Positions 27,794 through 38,397 of a stretch of 64,000 nucleotides of DNA are shown in pieces (positions within the stretch are counted from its first letter, which is position 1; the number at the start of each line of letters is the position of its first letter). This DNA is from Fuerstiella sp. (GTDB lineage: Bacteria > Planctomycetota > Planctomycetia > Planctomycetales > Planctomycetaceae). Position numbers and translations under genes: made by a program. Where the stretch lies: contig JAQWOH010000014.1 of the NCBI GenBank assembly GCA_029245955.1, positions 42,249-106,248 of the forward strand. The letters run 5' to 3'. The notes beneath the pieces were generated by a model that worked only from the letters and a program-made list of their open reading frames with translations, did no database searches and was not told where the DNA came from.

Positions 27794-29338
27794 TTACTCG
27801 ATGCCAGAAGAGTACAGGTCGCTTACCCCGTTCTTTAAGCCATATAGCTGCTGTACTTCAGACTTACTCAGTACTCGATTGAAGACGGACAGATCATCCA
27901 TGTGGCCGACGTACGAGGCACCCAGAACCAGCAACACCTGCGAGGGATCCCAGCCCAGCGTCAGATCCCAGTCTTTGATGGCCCCCTGCAGCTTGCCATT
28001 CAGATACAGACAGCCCACGGAAGGCCTGCGGTCGTCGTTGACATTCTCAAGCGTGAAGACAACGTGTGTCCACTGTTCACGTGAGAACGGCGCACGTTCG
28101 ACCTGCACCATCGGACGTTTGTCGAATGGAATGTCGGCCCACGAAACTTTGTCTGGGTTCCAGATATCGAATAGCGGACGCACTGCATAGCGGAAGAATC
28201 GCGGCCTTTCGTCTTTCGACCATTCCAGGAAGATGAAGCCCTTCTTTCCGTCGTCGCCCACAATCTGTACCGGGTCGCAGTAGCCGGGTTCCAGATCCTT
28301 GTCTGGATTCAGACGCAGCCAGACGGAGACTGTTGTATTCCAGCTGTCGCCGTTATAGCCCAGCACTCCTGAGTTTCTGAACGCCGGACGAAAACTGTTC
28401 TTCTTTGTGAAGTGCAGTCCCCTGCCGAATCGGCCTGCGTCTTTGGACACATGTACGTTGTCCGTCGCCGCGGCATGCAGCAGCGTCTTGCCCTGCCGGA
28501 TATAGCTGGTTCTGTCACCCCTCGCGAAATCAGCATCCAGTTCTTCGTCGAAGGAGGCGTGCAGGCTGAGTGCGTTCAGCAACCTGCCGGATTCTGCATC
28601 TGCAGACTTCAGGATTTGCTGCGCCTCGTCCTGCTTGATGTCGCGTACAAACAGATTCTTCCAGCGAATCTCGCCACCGTGCGTCTGCAGCATGATGGGA
28701 CCCTTCTCAGGGAGAGGCTCTGTCCGACTCCAGAAGTTCTCCATCACCGCTCCGTCGACCACCAGTTTCTCATTGAGCCATACCCATGTCCGTCCACCGA
28801 TCTGCCGAATACGAAACTGATTCCAGAAGCCGAACGGCCGATCGGCCTTCACCAGTGGATCACGACCGGCGGCACCGGGAGTGTTGTTGAACAGTCCGCC
28901 GGAACCCAGGTGCGGTTTGCGTGCGGGTCTTTGGGGATCGAACACCTGGCCACTGTCCCAGATTTGCACCTGCGGCGTACCGCGCAGGTAAATGCCGCTG
29001 TCGGCTTTGGCCACAGTCTTATATTCAATCAAAAACTCTATGTCTCCAAATTGTTCGTCGGTGGTGGCGTAGGGCCCATGGCCGTCGTTGACGAATTCTC
29101 CGTTCTGAACTGTCCAGTGCTCCGGAAACTCTTCGCGCTGTTGTTTGAGATTTCCCTCCTTCTTGTCGCCCGTGAGTTTTGCCGACCGATGAGGATTCAG
29201 ACCGTGCCAGCCGTCAAGGTTCTTTCCGTTGAAGATGGCGCGAAAGCCTTCGGGCGGTGAGAGGTTATCGGCCTGAAGTATCGCCGGTGTCATGATTGTA
29301 ATAACGACTGGGATAACAGTGCTGACGTGAATGTGCAT
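27794..29338 (-). CDS. DUF1080 (3-keto-disaccharide hydrolase) - LamG domain protein
   Basis: A 514-residue exported protein. Signal peptide (to about residue 22), then a DUF1080 domain: 'GFRAIFNGKNLDGW' at its start, 'DIEFLIEYKTVAKADSGIYLRGTPQVQIWDS' in the middle and 'GPIMLQTHGGEIRWKNLFVRDI' at its end (residues ~30-235). This domain is assigned to hydrolysis of 3-keto-glycosides in characterised relatives. Residues ~255-500 form a LamG/concanavalin-like jelly roll ('LHASFDEELDADFARG', 'VSVWLRLNPD', 'WTHVVFTLENV', 'YLNGKLQGAIKDW', 'ASYVGHMDDLSVFNRVLSKSEVQQLY') that would bind carbohydrate. It stands among sulfatase and dehydrogenase-like genes, which fits periplasmic sugar turnover. Confidence 0.88.
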   Translation of the reverse strand: MHIHVSTVIPVVITIMTPAILQADNLSPPEGFRAIFNGKNLDGWHGLNPHRSAKLTGDKKEGNLKQQREEFPEHWTVQNGEFVNDGHGPYATTDEQFGDIEFLIEYKTVAKADSGIYLRGTPQVQIWDSGQVFDPQRPARKPHLGSGGLFNNTPGAAGRDPLVKADRPFGFWNQFRIRQIGGRTWVWLNEKLVVDGAVMENFWSRTEPLPEKGPIMLQTHGGEIRWKNLFVRDIKQDEAQQILKSADAESGRLLNALSLHASFDEELDADFARGDRTSYIRQGKTLLHAAATDNVHVSKDAGRFGRGLHFTKKNSFRPAFRNSGVLGYNGDSWNTTVSVWLRLNPDKDLEPGYCDPVQIVGDDGKKGFIFLEWSKDERPRFFRYAVRPLFDIWNPDKVSWADIPFDKRPMVQVERAPFSREQWTHVVFTLENVNDDRRPSVGCLYLNGKLQGAIKDWDLTLGWDPSQVLLVLGASYVGHMDDLSVFNRVLSKSEVQQLYGLKNGVSDLYSSGIE

Positions 29339-29491
29339 GTGTCTTGTCCTGAGCAGATTTCAGTTTCGGTGACCGGTGGGAAATAAGGTGGTGGGATCTG
29401 GTGTCGCCGACTTCATGCTGTCACCGTAACGCAGCGAGGTTAAATTTCCAACGGTCCGGCACCCGCAACTTACATATCAAACAGCCATCCG

Positions 29492-31060
29492 TTACTTCGC
29501 ACCCACCCGTTGCCGCCATGTCTCGTATTGTTCGGACATTTTCTGCGCCCTGAGTGGAAAGCTGGAGGCAAGGTTCCGGATTTCGCCGCCATCGGCGGAG
29601 ATCTCGTAACGCTCCCGGTCAGGTTCATCCCGGTGCCGCACCAGCTTCCATTGACCTGTGCGGATCTCACGACCGCGACTGCAGTTCCATGCCATAATTT
29701 CGTGACCCGTTCGCCGTTGACCGTGCAGAATGGGAACCAGCGACTTGCCTTCCATGGGGCTCGGTTGTCGGCCCCTGAAGGCGGAGGGATATTCGTCGCA
29801 CGCTGCATCAAGACTCGTTGCCATGATGTCGATCTTGTACCCCGGTTGTGTCATCAGCCCCCGCGGCTTTTTCGATCACTGCCGGCCAGCGGGCAATCAA
29901 AGGCGTTCTGATTCAGCCCTCGTACGCTGACTGTTTGGTGTCGCGCAAAGGTGTGTTGCTGGTGGTGGCCCATGCCAGACCGCAGGCCGCAAACGTGTCG
30001 TGTGTTCCCGGCTGCAGTTCAGGGCCGCTGCCGCCTTTGATGGCGCCGCCATCCCCGCGCCAGGTTGTGTTCGGTTCTGCGTTAAAGCCAAAGCCATATG
30101 TCGAGGGACGCACACCACCATCGGGCGCAGCGGCGTTATCTGACAGAAACAGAATGTGGGTATCGCGTTCCTTGCCGGAATGTTTTACTACGTCCGGAAT
30201 TCGGCCGACGTCACGGTCAACGTTGGTGATCTGAGCCGCATAGGCGGCCATTCGTTCCGCCTGCCAGTCCTGATGGGGGTCGCCCTTCCATCTGTGAAGG
30301 GACGTGGATTTGGTAGCGCGTTCAATGCCCGGCGGCAGCAACCCCAGTTCGTTTTGCTTCGCAAATCTTGTTTGTCGCCACTCGTCCCATCCGCGTTCCC
30401 GGTAGCGATCACGGTACACCGCAATGTCTTTCTCGTGCGCATGCAGCGGCCAGTGCGGCGCGATGTATGCCACATACAGAAAGAATGGCTTGTCGTCCGT
30501 TGCGGCCCCTTCAAGACTCCGGACTGCATGATCGCTGAAGGCATCGGTCATAAAAAGCCGCTGTCGGCAAACTTCGACGGTGATCGGCAAGGTAGAAATC
30601 GTTTCCCTGGACGGCATGCCAGTAACTTATTTTCGGTTGGCAGTTCGGGCCGAACAAACGATCGAAGCCACGCTGCACGGTGAGTTCTCGTCTCTGCCAT
30701 TTACCCACCATCGCCGTGTGATAGCCGTTGGCTTGCAGAACCTCCGAAATTAATACGCATTGTCAAGAAATCTCTGGGTTCGTTCCAGCGATCGCCTCGA
30801 TGACCCGTCTGCTGGCAATACAGACCGATCGGCAGCGACGCTCGTGTGGCGCCGCAAACCGACTTGTTGTAAAAGTGAGTGAAACGCAACCCAACAGTCG
30901 CCAGCGAATCGATATGCGGCGTTTCTATTTCGCCGCCATAGCATCCGAGATCAGACCAGCGCATGTCATCCACCATAATAAGCACGATGTTGGGACGTTC
31001 GGCGCCTGACGCGAGAGAGCCGAAACAGATGGCCAGTAGAAAGATTGTGTGACCCGTCAT
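29492..31060 (-). pseudogene. Decayed sulfatase gene
   Basis: Starts with signal 'MTGHTIFLLAICFGSLASGAE' (ATG 31060) and 'RPNIVLIMVDDMRWSDLGCYGG', as in a sulfatase. The formylglycine motif reads 'SVCGATRASL', with Ala where CxPxR requires Pro. The reading frame then breaks repeatedly: 'MVGKWQRRELTVQRGFDRLFG' continues in another frame (~30711-30600), 'FFLYVAYIAPHWPLHAHEKDI...NEWPPMRL'-type sequence in a third (30617-29913), and the C-terminal 'LVPILHGQRRTGHEIMAWNCSRGREIRTGQWKLV' in a fourth (29854-29492). Each piece is in the right order for one sulfatase. With four frames and a damaged active-site motif it is almost certainly inactive. Confidence 0.82.
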
Positions 31061-31224
31061 AGTACACCGCCGGATTGAAAATATCTGGTTACCGTGCGTG
31101 TGGACGCGGGATGTATGAGGACAGCTCATTTCTGGAGGCGCTCGCTTACCTTCGAGTTCCCAGTTGTCGCGAGCGGGATCAGGATGGCTGCTTTTGATGT
31201 GATGGTCGTCTGAATCCGTGACCG

Positions 31225-34200
31225 TTACTTACCATCAGTCGATTGAATATAGCTGAATAAGTCACGCAATTGCTGCGGCTTAAGTTGCCGGTACAGATTT
31301 GAGGGCATCAGTGAAATGGGTGAGTCCTGAATTTCTTCGATGTCAGATGTGGCAATGGCGATGTGTGGCTTGTTCTTACCGTCCGCCAGAGTCACGATCG
31401 ATTCGTCGCGGTCCACTGGCAGGCCTGTCAGGACACGCCCGTCTGTCGTTTGCACAATTACACTTACGTACTTTTTACGAATGACGCTGTCCGGATCGAC
31501 CAGACTGATCAGCAGGTGGTTTCTGTCGTTTCGATTGGCGGTTGTCAGGTCAGGACCCAGTTTGGTGCCCTGACCAAACAGCGTGTGACAGGCGGAACAG
31601 TGTTTGCTGAACTGGCGTTTTCCGGCAGCCACGTCGCCAATGCCGGCATTCAGGTCGTTGTTCAGGCGACGGACTTCCGCCAGCATGTCTCCCGGTGTAG
31701 CCGCAGTCAGTCGGCCCCAGTGTTTTGCGACGATCACGTTCAGTTCGGTGTCATTCAGCAACGCGACCTTCCGTATTTGATGCAGCGGGATCGACTCCGC
31801 CTTGATCTGGCCACGTTCAATGCATGCCAACAGTTCGCGAGCCGACTCCGTGCGGGAAAGAAGTATTCCGAGGATCTGTAAATCCAGTTCGGAGCCGGAG
31901 TGTAATTTGGATGACAACAGTTTCATGAGAAAGTTCGTGACACGCGGTTCGTCGCGGCGGGCCAGAATTGTTATGGCGGCCTGCCGTACGGCCATGGGTT
32001 GCCTGGACAGAATTAACTCTTGAGCGGGTGCTGCGAGTGAAGCACTGTCTGCGCCGGCCAGTAGCGTAAGCAGACTGACTCGCCGATGAATATCAGCTGA
32101 ATCGTGAAACGCTTCGGCCGTCGCAGCCTCGAGTGCGGACCGATTTCTCAATGTGACAGCAAGTTCCGTCAGTACCAGATCGCCGGGAGCAGCATTCCAT
32201 GCATTCGACACGGCATGTGAAAACCCGTGATGCTGGAATGTCGCTGCGAAGTTGTCTGTTACGGCCGCCGATTGTTCTTTCAACCCCTGCAGAATCGCCG
32301 ACCAGAGTGGACGGCGAGCGTCGTCATCCGGAGCCGCCTGCAGTAAATTCACAAGGGATGTCAGGCTTTCAGACGTGGCATCTGCCGCGTATCGCCGAAC
32401 CAGCCGTGGCAGCAGGAAGCCACGTCCCAGTTGCGAGTCCCACAAGGCAGGCCGAATGAAGCGGCGCAGCACTTCATCACGGCCATCAATGCAGTGCTGT
32501 TCCACGGCCCACCACCACAGCAGGGGCACGTATGGATCTTCGTTGTCGATATCGCGGTTGATGTTTGTGTTGATGATCGGAACTGCCTGGTCCGTCGGAA
32601 GTCGCCTGGCGGTACACGCCAGTTGCTGACGAACGCGCACGTTCGGTTCCTGTTCGGCAAACGTATCCAGCCGGTGAGCCATCGGTTTCGAAACGGCTCC
32701 GGCGTCACCCAGCAGGCGTATCGTCCATGACCGCACTGCCGCATGCGGGCTCTCTAACAGCCGGGCCCCGATAGACTCGTCGAATCCACCGATGACCGCA
32801 AGCGACCACAAAGCTTCCAGAACGGTGAGTTCGTCCGCAGAAGCGACGCTCTGTTGATACAATTCATGCCGTACGGCTGACAGGTTGAACTCCGATGACA
32901 TGCTGTTCTGACTGCGGTGGGCCAGTTCTATCCTCGCCCTGCGGACGTACCACTGACTGGGATGCCGCAGCATCTTGAGGAGTCTGTCTGCACTCATCAG
33001 GGAAAAATCAACAGACTCAGGACGTCGTGTCCCTTCTGCTGCGATGCGAATAATTCTACCGTTTGAACGGTCCCAGTCAGCGTCGGGATCGGGATGCGCG
33101 GTGCGGGCGTCGTGCCAGTCTGCGACGTAGATTGCGCCATCGGGGCCTAATGTTACGTCGGTGGGAGCAAACCACGGGTCGTCGGACTGCAATAGTTCAC
33201 CACCGTGAACAGTGTGCACGGTGGAACCGTGCGGTTGCATGTGATGCCAGTAAACGCCGTGACCGAGCAGGTCACCGGCAATGTACTTTCCGGTAAAGGC
33301 TTCCGGGAAGGAATCCCCCTGATAGATGAGTCCTCCTACCGTGACATGTCCACCTCGAAAATTCTGATGCGGTGCGTGATTGAAGTAGCCGTAAGCGTGC
33401 GGGTTGTGAAGTTCTCCGTGTTTGGCGAATGACTTCACGAAGTAACCGCCCTGCACACCATGCAGCAACACGTAGTTTCCGTAGTTTGTGCTGTAGTAAA
33501 GATTCCCGGTGCGGTCGAAGTCCAGGCCCCACGAATTGCCTCCTCCTTCGCAGAACAGTTCGAACTGCTCTGATACCGGGTGATAGCGCCATACGCCCTG
33601 TTGAAATTCGTGTCCGCGGATGTTTGCCGTCACGGTACTTCCCTGACAGCCGTACAGCCAGCCGTCCGGTCCCCACGTCAGCGAATTAGCGACACTATGC
33701 GCGTCCTCCATGCCAAAACCGGTAAGCAGAACCTCAGGGTCGCCGTCGGGCACATCGTCGCGATCCCGGTCCGCGTAGAAAAGCAAATAGGGTACGTTCA
33801 GCACAAAGACACCTCCGTGCCCGAAGGCAATACCGGTTGTCAGATTCAGTCCTGAAACGAAATCATTTCCCGTGTCCATTCGGCCATCGCCGTTGGTGTC
33901 TTCCAGAATCGTGATCCGATCAGCTCCGACTGGTCCGTAGGGTGGAGGTTTGGGAACGCGGTCGTATTTTGTCCGCGAGTATCGGTCTACCTGAACGCGT
34001 TTCAGGCCGGCCGGGTTGGGATACTGCAGGTACTGAATGACCCACAACCGGCCGCGATCGTCGAATTCAATGGCGACAGGCTGCCGCACCAGCGGCTCTG
34101 CAGCGACGAGCTTCGCGGTGAAGCCAGGGGGAAGATTCATCTTACGGATGGATTCGTCCGGTGATAATCCCTGGGCGGGACACCGACTGCAGCAATTCGT

Positions 34201-34254
34201 GAGCATCGCTGCCAGCACAAGCGAGGGACAGACTTTCCGAATTGCATCTTTCAT
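31225..34254 (-). CDS. PVC-type haem-binding dehydrogenase-like protein with HEAT repeats
   Basis: A 1009-residue exported protein of the same broad family as the one at 21609. Signal peptide in the first ~28 residues; beta-propeller of the PVC dehydrogenase type from ~35 to ~410 ('AIEFDDRGRLWVIQYLQYPNP', 'DRITILEDTNGDGRMD', 'SLTWGPDGWLYGCQGST', 'DVTLGPDGAIYVADWHDAR'); HEAT-like helices ~425-860; then a c-type haem site 'CSACH' near residue 885 followed by 'GQGTKLGPDLTTANRNDRNHLL', and a C-terminal block 'VIVQTTDGRVLTGLPVDRDESIVTLADG'. It belongs to the same pathway type as the sulfatase and DUF1080 genes and is followed by a ceramidase-like gene on the same strand (75 bases before its start). 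Confidence 0.9.
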   Translation of the reverse strand: MKDAIRKVCPSLVLAAMLTNCCSRCPAQGLSPDESIRKMNLPPGFTAKLVAAEPLVRQPVAIEFDDRGRLWVIQYLQYPNPAGLKRVQVDRYSRTKYDRVPKPPPYGPVGADRITILEDTNGDGRMDTGNDFVSGLNLTTGIAFGHGGVFVLNVPYLLFYADRDRDDVPDGDPEVLLTGFGMEDAHSVANSLTWGPDGWLYGCQGSTVTANIRGHEFQQGVWRYHPVSEQFELFCEGGGNSWGLDFDRTGNLYYSTNYGNYVLLHGVQGGYFVKSFAKHGELHNPHAYGYFNHAPHQNFRGGHVTVGGLIYQGDSFPEAFTGKYIAGDLLGHGVYWHHMQPHGSTVHTVHGGELLQSDDPWFAPTDVTLGPDGAIYVADWHDARTAHPDPDADWDRSNGRIIRIAAEGTRRPESVDFSLMSADRLLKMLRHPSQWYVRRARIELAHRSQNSMSSEFNLSAVRHELYQQSVASADELTVLEALWSLAVIGGFDESIGARLLESPHAAVRSWTIRLLGDAGAVSKPMAHRLDTFAEQEPNVRVRQQLACTARRLPTDQAVPIINTNINRDIDNEDPYVPLLWWWAVEQHCIDGRDEVLRRFIRPALWDSQLGRGFLLPRLVRRYAADATSESLTSLVNLLQAAPDDDARRPLWSAILQGLKEQSAAVTDNFAATFQHHGFSHAVSNAWNAAPGDLVLTELAVTLRNRSALEAATAEAFHDSADIHRRVSLLTLLAGADSASLAAPAQELILSRQPMAVRQAAITILARRDEPRVTNFLMKLLSSKLHSGSELDLQILGILLSRTESARELLACIERGQIKAESIPLHQIRKVALLNDTELNVIVAKHWGRLTAATPGDMLAEVRRLNNDLNAGIGDVAAGKRQFSKHCSACHTLFGQGTKLGPDLTTANRNDRNHLLISLVDPDSVIRKKYVSVIVQTTDGRVLTGLPVDRDESIVTLADGKNKPHIAIATSDIEEIQDSPISLMPSNLYRQLKPQQLRDLFSYIQSTDGK

Positions 34255-34329
34255 CTCAGATTCTTCACCGAATCAGCAGTGACAGATTTCGGGGGACGCC
34301 TGACAGAAGCGGTCCTTCCCACACTAATT

Positions 34330-35703
34330 TCACCTTTGCAGCAGCGTCTCCATCACCCGCATAAGAACGTCTTCCACCTGCGGAGCGACCCGGGAAACAG
34401 GGCCGGTTTCGTATCCGCCCTGCCCATAGGCGTCTTTCGTGCCGATATATCCGGGGCCATAATCTCCGTACGCAGCCATGGCAACGAAGTCATTCGGCCG
34501 CATCTGTTGAGCGGCAAGTTGATACTCGACGAATAACTCGCCCGGCATATGCAGCACGTGCGCTGTGCCCAGTCGCAGGCAGGAGACAGGAATTCGATGT
34601 CCTTCGTTCATGCGACGGATGAAGGTCAGGTCTCGAGCCGCTCTGAGCCGCGATCTGATAGCTGCCGAGGTGTCTGTCAGCGTTTTAAGAAGCTGAGAAT
34701 CAACAAGCGAGCTGCGAATCGGCAGCGATACCGACTTCACTGACCATTCGACATCGTTGGCGGACAAAGGGATCTTCCGCTGTGATTCCCACGCCGTTTT
34801 CATTCCCGCAGCGAGCCGCTGAGCCAGCAATGGGCGTTTTTCTTTTGAGCCGTCGTTATACTTTCCGGCGGCGACATTCCCGCCGGCTCCATCAAAATGG
34901 ATGTGCGGTACGTCCGGCAGCGCCTGTTCCCTAAGGTCTCGTGCAATGCCGACAAAATCCCAGTTCACTGAACCCTGGCCGTAGTAACTTTGCGGATGCG
35001 TTGCGTAGTACGTCAGCGCAGTGATTGCTTTGTCTCCGCTCCAGAACGCCACCATTCGAACGAGTGGGTCGATCGTCCCTTCCGGCGCCTCTCGGGCAGC
35101 CAGTTTTCGCCCGCCGGAACTTTGCCGCTGCAGAATCACTCGTCCGTTCGGGCCGAGGATGCGACGATTGGATGCAACCATTTTGACGTTGCCGGTGCCC
35201 AGTCCGATATGGGTCACCGGGCGTGCGTCTGGCAGAGACTGCCGCGCTGCGTTCGCTATTCGTTCCATGATGTCCATGTCAAAATCCGGATTCGAATACT
35301 GTCGCGCGAGTCCATTGTCCGCCAGCAGTCTTTCGGTCGCAAAGTCACTGCCGGGAGCGTCGTGCTGATGCAGCGTTTGCAGTGCCACCCGATCTGCCGG
35401 AGTTCCGACTGCATCCCCCAGCGCTGCACGGAACTGGTCGTAGCTCTCATTTCCAATTCCCACCCAGTCAAAGGCACAAAGCACGATTGGGTCTCCGGCT
35501 CCCAGCAGGACGACTCCCCGCGCCGTCAGCGGTGTCACGATTTCCATGACGGGTTTGACGTTGCCATTGCACAGCGGTGAACCAAGCGGGGGGGTTACGT
35601 CTGTTCGAAATGCGGCAATGTGCAACGGTGTCTGATCTGCAGGAAAGACTTCACACGGAGATAGACGGAAGATGGCAAGCGTCAGGAACAGGATGATTCT
35701 CAT
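34330..35703 (-). CDS. Neutral/alkaline ceramidase-like hydrolase
   Basis: A 457-residue exported protein whose whole length corresponds to the N-terminal catalytic domain of neutral/alkaline non-lysosomal ceramidases. Signal peptide to about residue 22; then 'HIAAFRTDVTPPLGSPLCNGNVKPVMEIVTPLTARGVVLLGAGDP', 'LQTLHQHDAPGSDF' (His-containing metal site block), 'ALTYYATHPQSYYGQGSVNWDF' and 'LGTAHVLHMPGELFVEYQL...VAMAAYGDYGPGYIGT'. The C-terminal immunoglobulin-like domain of true ceramidases is absent. In planctomycetes this single-domain form is common near sulfatase and cytochrome genes; its substrate is not known and is probably not ceramide in every case. Starts 75 bases after the dehydrogenase-like gene begins, same strand, so co-transcription is likely. 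Confidence 0.82.
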   Translation of the reverse strand: MRIILFLTLAIFRLSPCEVFPADQTPLHIAAFRTDVTPPLGSPLCNGNVKPVMEIVTPLTARGVVLLGAGDPIVLCAFDWVGIGNESYDQFRAALGDAVGTPADRVALQTLHQHDAPGSDFATERLLADNGLARQYSNPDFDMDIMERIANAARQSLPDARPVTHIGLGTGNVKMVASNRRILGPNGRVILQRQSSGGRKLAAREAPEGTIDPLVRMVAFWSGDKAITALTYYATHPQSYYGQGSVNWDFVGIARDLREQALPDVPHIHFDGAGGNVAAGKYNDGSKEKRPLLAQRLAAGMKTAWESQRKIPLSANDVEWSVKSVSLPIRSSLVDSQLLKTLTDTSAAIRSRLRAARDLTFIRRMNEGHRIPVSCLRLGTAHVLHMPGELFVEYQLAAQQMRPNDFVAMAAYGDYGPGYIGTKDAYGQGGYETGPVSRVAPQVEDVLMRVMETLLQR

Positions 35704-36222
35704 GATGTGCCTTGCTGTTGATCGGTGTCAAATAATTGGATTCAGTAACATGCCACTGCCCCGTTCGTCAAAGTCGGGCTTCAAACACCGGTCGAGATAT
35801 GCGGTGAGAAAACGTTTTATATTTGAAAGGCTTGCTGGATTGTGAGGCTTCGTCCGTTCAGTTCAACTGTCCCTGATGTCGCATACATGGTTACCGTCGT
35901 GGTGGGGTGGCGAGGAAAGTGTGAAGTGGCGGTTCAATCGAGCTCCTGCAAAGCTTCGCTGTTGTCGTGGCGGACTGTAAACACTCCGCCGGAATTCCTG
36001 CCTGCTTCGAGGGGCCGCAGTGCGAGCTTACACCGGCGCGGCAGCGGATCAAAGCCATCTGGTGGCGCTGACCGGTCAGATCCTCCCGGCAAAGGAAGTC
36101 AGCTTCGGCTGGAATTGAGACGCGACACCCTGTGATGTGCTCCAAACACGCGTCGTGTCCATTGGGGAACGAATCAGGCAACGAGAACCGGACGCTTGCG
36201 GCAGCTTTATGCCCGTTGCCCA
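35704..36222. other. Intergenic stretch, nothing recognised
   Basis: About 520 bases between the divergent ceramidase-like gene and the promoter region of the HU-type gene. Frames here are short and unlike proteins. No repeats or structured elements found. Confidence 0.4.
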
Positions 36223-36251
36223 TTGACATTCGTCAGTCTTGCCAATAGTTT
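36223..36251 (+). promoter_or_regulatory. Possible sigma70-type promoter of the HU-type gene
   Basis: Perfect -35 box TTGACA at 36223-36228, then 17 bases, then TAGTTT (36246-36251) as a weak -10. The transcript would start near 36258, with the gene's AAAGGA site at 36282-36287. The -35 is exact but the -10 matches only half of TATAAT. Confidence 0.4.
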
Positions 36252-36293
36252 TCCGCCTTCGATTTAACGCGATTCACACTGAAAGGAATCCCG

Positions 36294-36623
36294 ATGGCAA
36301 AGAAAAAAGCGGCGGCACCGAAAAAACCGATGACCAAGACCGAGATTGTTGCTGCTCTCGCAGAGGGGACCGGCCTCAGCAAGAAAGAGATCGTCAGCGT
36401 ATTTGATGAGCTTGGTACGCTGATCGGAAAGAACATCGGCAAGCGAGGACCGGGCATCTTCAACATCCCGTCGCTGATGAAGGTGAAAGTTGTTCGCAAG
36501 CCGGCCACCAAGGCCCGCAAGGGAATTAACCCGTTCACGAAGGAAGAAACCGTTTTCAAGGCGAAGCCTGCTCGAAACGTGGTCAAGGTTCTGCCGCTCA
36601 AGGCATTGAAGGATATGGCTTAA
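36294..36623 (+). CDS. HU-family DNA-binding protein
   Basis: A 109-residue histone-like nucleoid protein that bends DNA as a dimer. After a Lys/Ala/Pro-rich N-terminal tail ('MAKKKAAAPKKP') it has the HU/IHF fold: 'MTKTEIVAALAEGTGLSKKEIVSVFDELGTLIGKNI', 'GPGIFNIPSLMKVKVVRKPATKARKGINPFTKEETVFKAKPARN' (the beta-arm region) and 'LKALKDM'. The arm lacks the usual long R-x-x-R-x-G-x-N-P-x-T form in detail but contains 'RKGINPFTKEE', which is the arm equivalent. The basic tail is typical of planctomycete HU forms. Well-placed AAAGGA at 36282-36287. Confidence 0.9.
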   Translation: MAKKKAAAPKKPMTKTEIVAALAEGTGLSKKEIVSVFDELGTLIGKNIGKRGPGIFNIPSLMKVKVVRKPATKARKGINPFTKEETVFKAKPARNVVKVLPLKALKDMA

Positions 36624-37202
36624 TCGGCCGTGGCGAACCAGCGACGGCCTCTCCGGGCTTAGTATTGAATGTTGGCATGACGTATTTCCGGATTGGCCTT
36701 CGTCGTTCGCATTTGCGCCGCAGGACGCGGCACAAATGTCGTTACTGACCAAGGAACGATCCTTAACGTGTGGATGTCCGCGCTCGTGGCCACAGTACGC
36801 GGGTCGTGCTGTTGATCGTAGAGCTGTCACTTCAGCTCCGTCGCTCCCTGACGTTTGCCTCTTTCTTGCGGTGCACAGTTCTTCGCCTCTTCTGTTCCAA
36901 CGCGCACCGTGAAGCTCGCCAGACTCGACAGGGACGTGTCTCCGCACCCGTAAGTTCTGATTGCTGAGCCGTACGAATCCACGTTGTGGAAAAAAATATT
37001 ACTCCGGCAGTGTAGTTGCCTTTCGTCTCCTGTCTTGAGATCGCCACGTGACTGCTTTCCTGGGACTGGCACGTTCGATGCGTTACCATGCGGAGTGATC
37101 CAGCAGATTGCCATATCGCTTGCCGGCGTTGCCACGACAACGTTGCGTTGGTTGTGGTCTGGCTGCCGTACAGTGATGAGGCACTTGTTCTGCAATTGAT
37201 TC
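36624..37202. other. Intergenic stretch, nothing firm
   Basis: About 580 bases downstream of the HU-type gene. A weak imperfect hairpin (GGCCGT 36626-36631 with ACGGCC 36644-36649) lies just after the stop, without a T-run. Overlapping frames are on both strands but none looks real. Confidence 0.4.
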
Positions 37203-38397
37203 GTGGAACCTGCCATCATTTTCAATCCTTCACGACGTTGTTTGCTGATGGCTGCGGAGACTGCCTTACTTGTGGAAGGTGTACAGCTTTCGGCACAGGA
37301 CGCAGCATTCGTCTTCGAAGCCAACGTGATGATAAGCACTCGCGACGGGGGTGTAGCTTGCGGCAAAATATCTTCAGGCCAAAGGGCGACGGACCGTTTC
37401 CGAAAATTCTTTCAAGAACTCCCTACGGCACAGGGGGTCAGGAACAACGGGCAGGCGCAATCGTATGCCAGTCAGGGCTACGCGATGGTCCTTCAGGGTT
37501 GTCGCGGATGAAGTGATTCTAAAGGTGTGCGGCACCCGTTTCGCCACGCTGCAGAAGATGGTTTCGACACTCCGGAGTGGTTCGGAAAGCAACCATGGTG
37601 TAACGGCAGGATCGGCACTGCGGGAGGATCGTACGTCGGCTGGACACAGTGGGCGGCTGCCCCGGAGGGCAGCCAGTATTTGAAGGCGATGGTTCCGATT
37701 GTGCCCTTCTGCAACGCATACGATATCGCGTACGACGGCGGAGCTTTTCAGCCGGCACTGATGATGGGCCCGGGATCGGCCCTTGGCGGGGCGCGAATGA
37801 CGCGGGACAATATTTTTTCGCGCACCTTTTGCTTTCTCCCTTCGGTGGATTTCGATAAGCAGTTCCAGAACGAAGTGTTCTATCTGGAACATTGGGTCAA
37901 GCACTCCACCCATAACGACTACTGGAAGCGACGTGGTATTAGTCGCGAGGCGTTCGACAATGTCGCTCTTCCCGTTTCGAACATTGGTGACTGGTACGAC
38001 ATTTTTTCGAAGGTCACGCTGGAGATGACCAACGGTGTGCGAAGTGAATCAGACAATCGTGCCCTTCGAAGAGAACAGTTCTCCGTCATCGGCCCCTGGA
38101 CGCACGGCGTCGGTCGCAGCAAAGTCGGGACGGGGGTGACGTCGGTAGGGGACCCGCCATGAATCTTGGTCTGCTGCGAAAAAAAAGTTTGACTACTGGC
38201 TCCGCAATCAGGACACGGGGGTTGAAGAGTGGCCGGCCTTCCGGATCTTTGTGATGGGGGAAACAGATGGCGGCGTGAAAACGAATGGCCACTGAGGCGA
38301 ACTCAGTCCACCCCGTACTATCCGCTGAGCCAGGGCAATGCTGCTGATCTCGGCGGCCACGTCGAATTAGTTGTCCCTGACGAATCTGTTTGATCAA

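Noticed and set aside
28412..29260. Plus-strand frame of 282 codons
   Set aside because: Antisense to the DUF1080-LamG gene; no recognisable motif.
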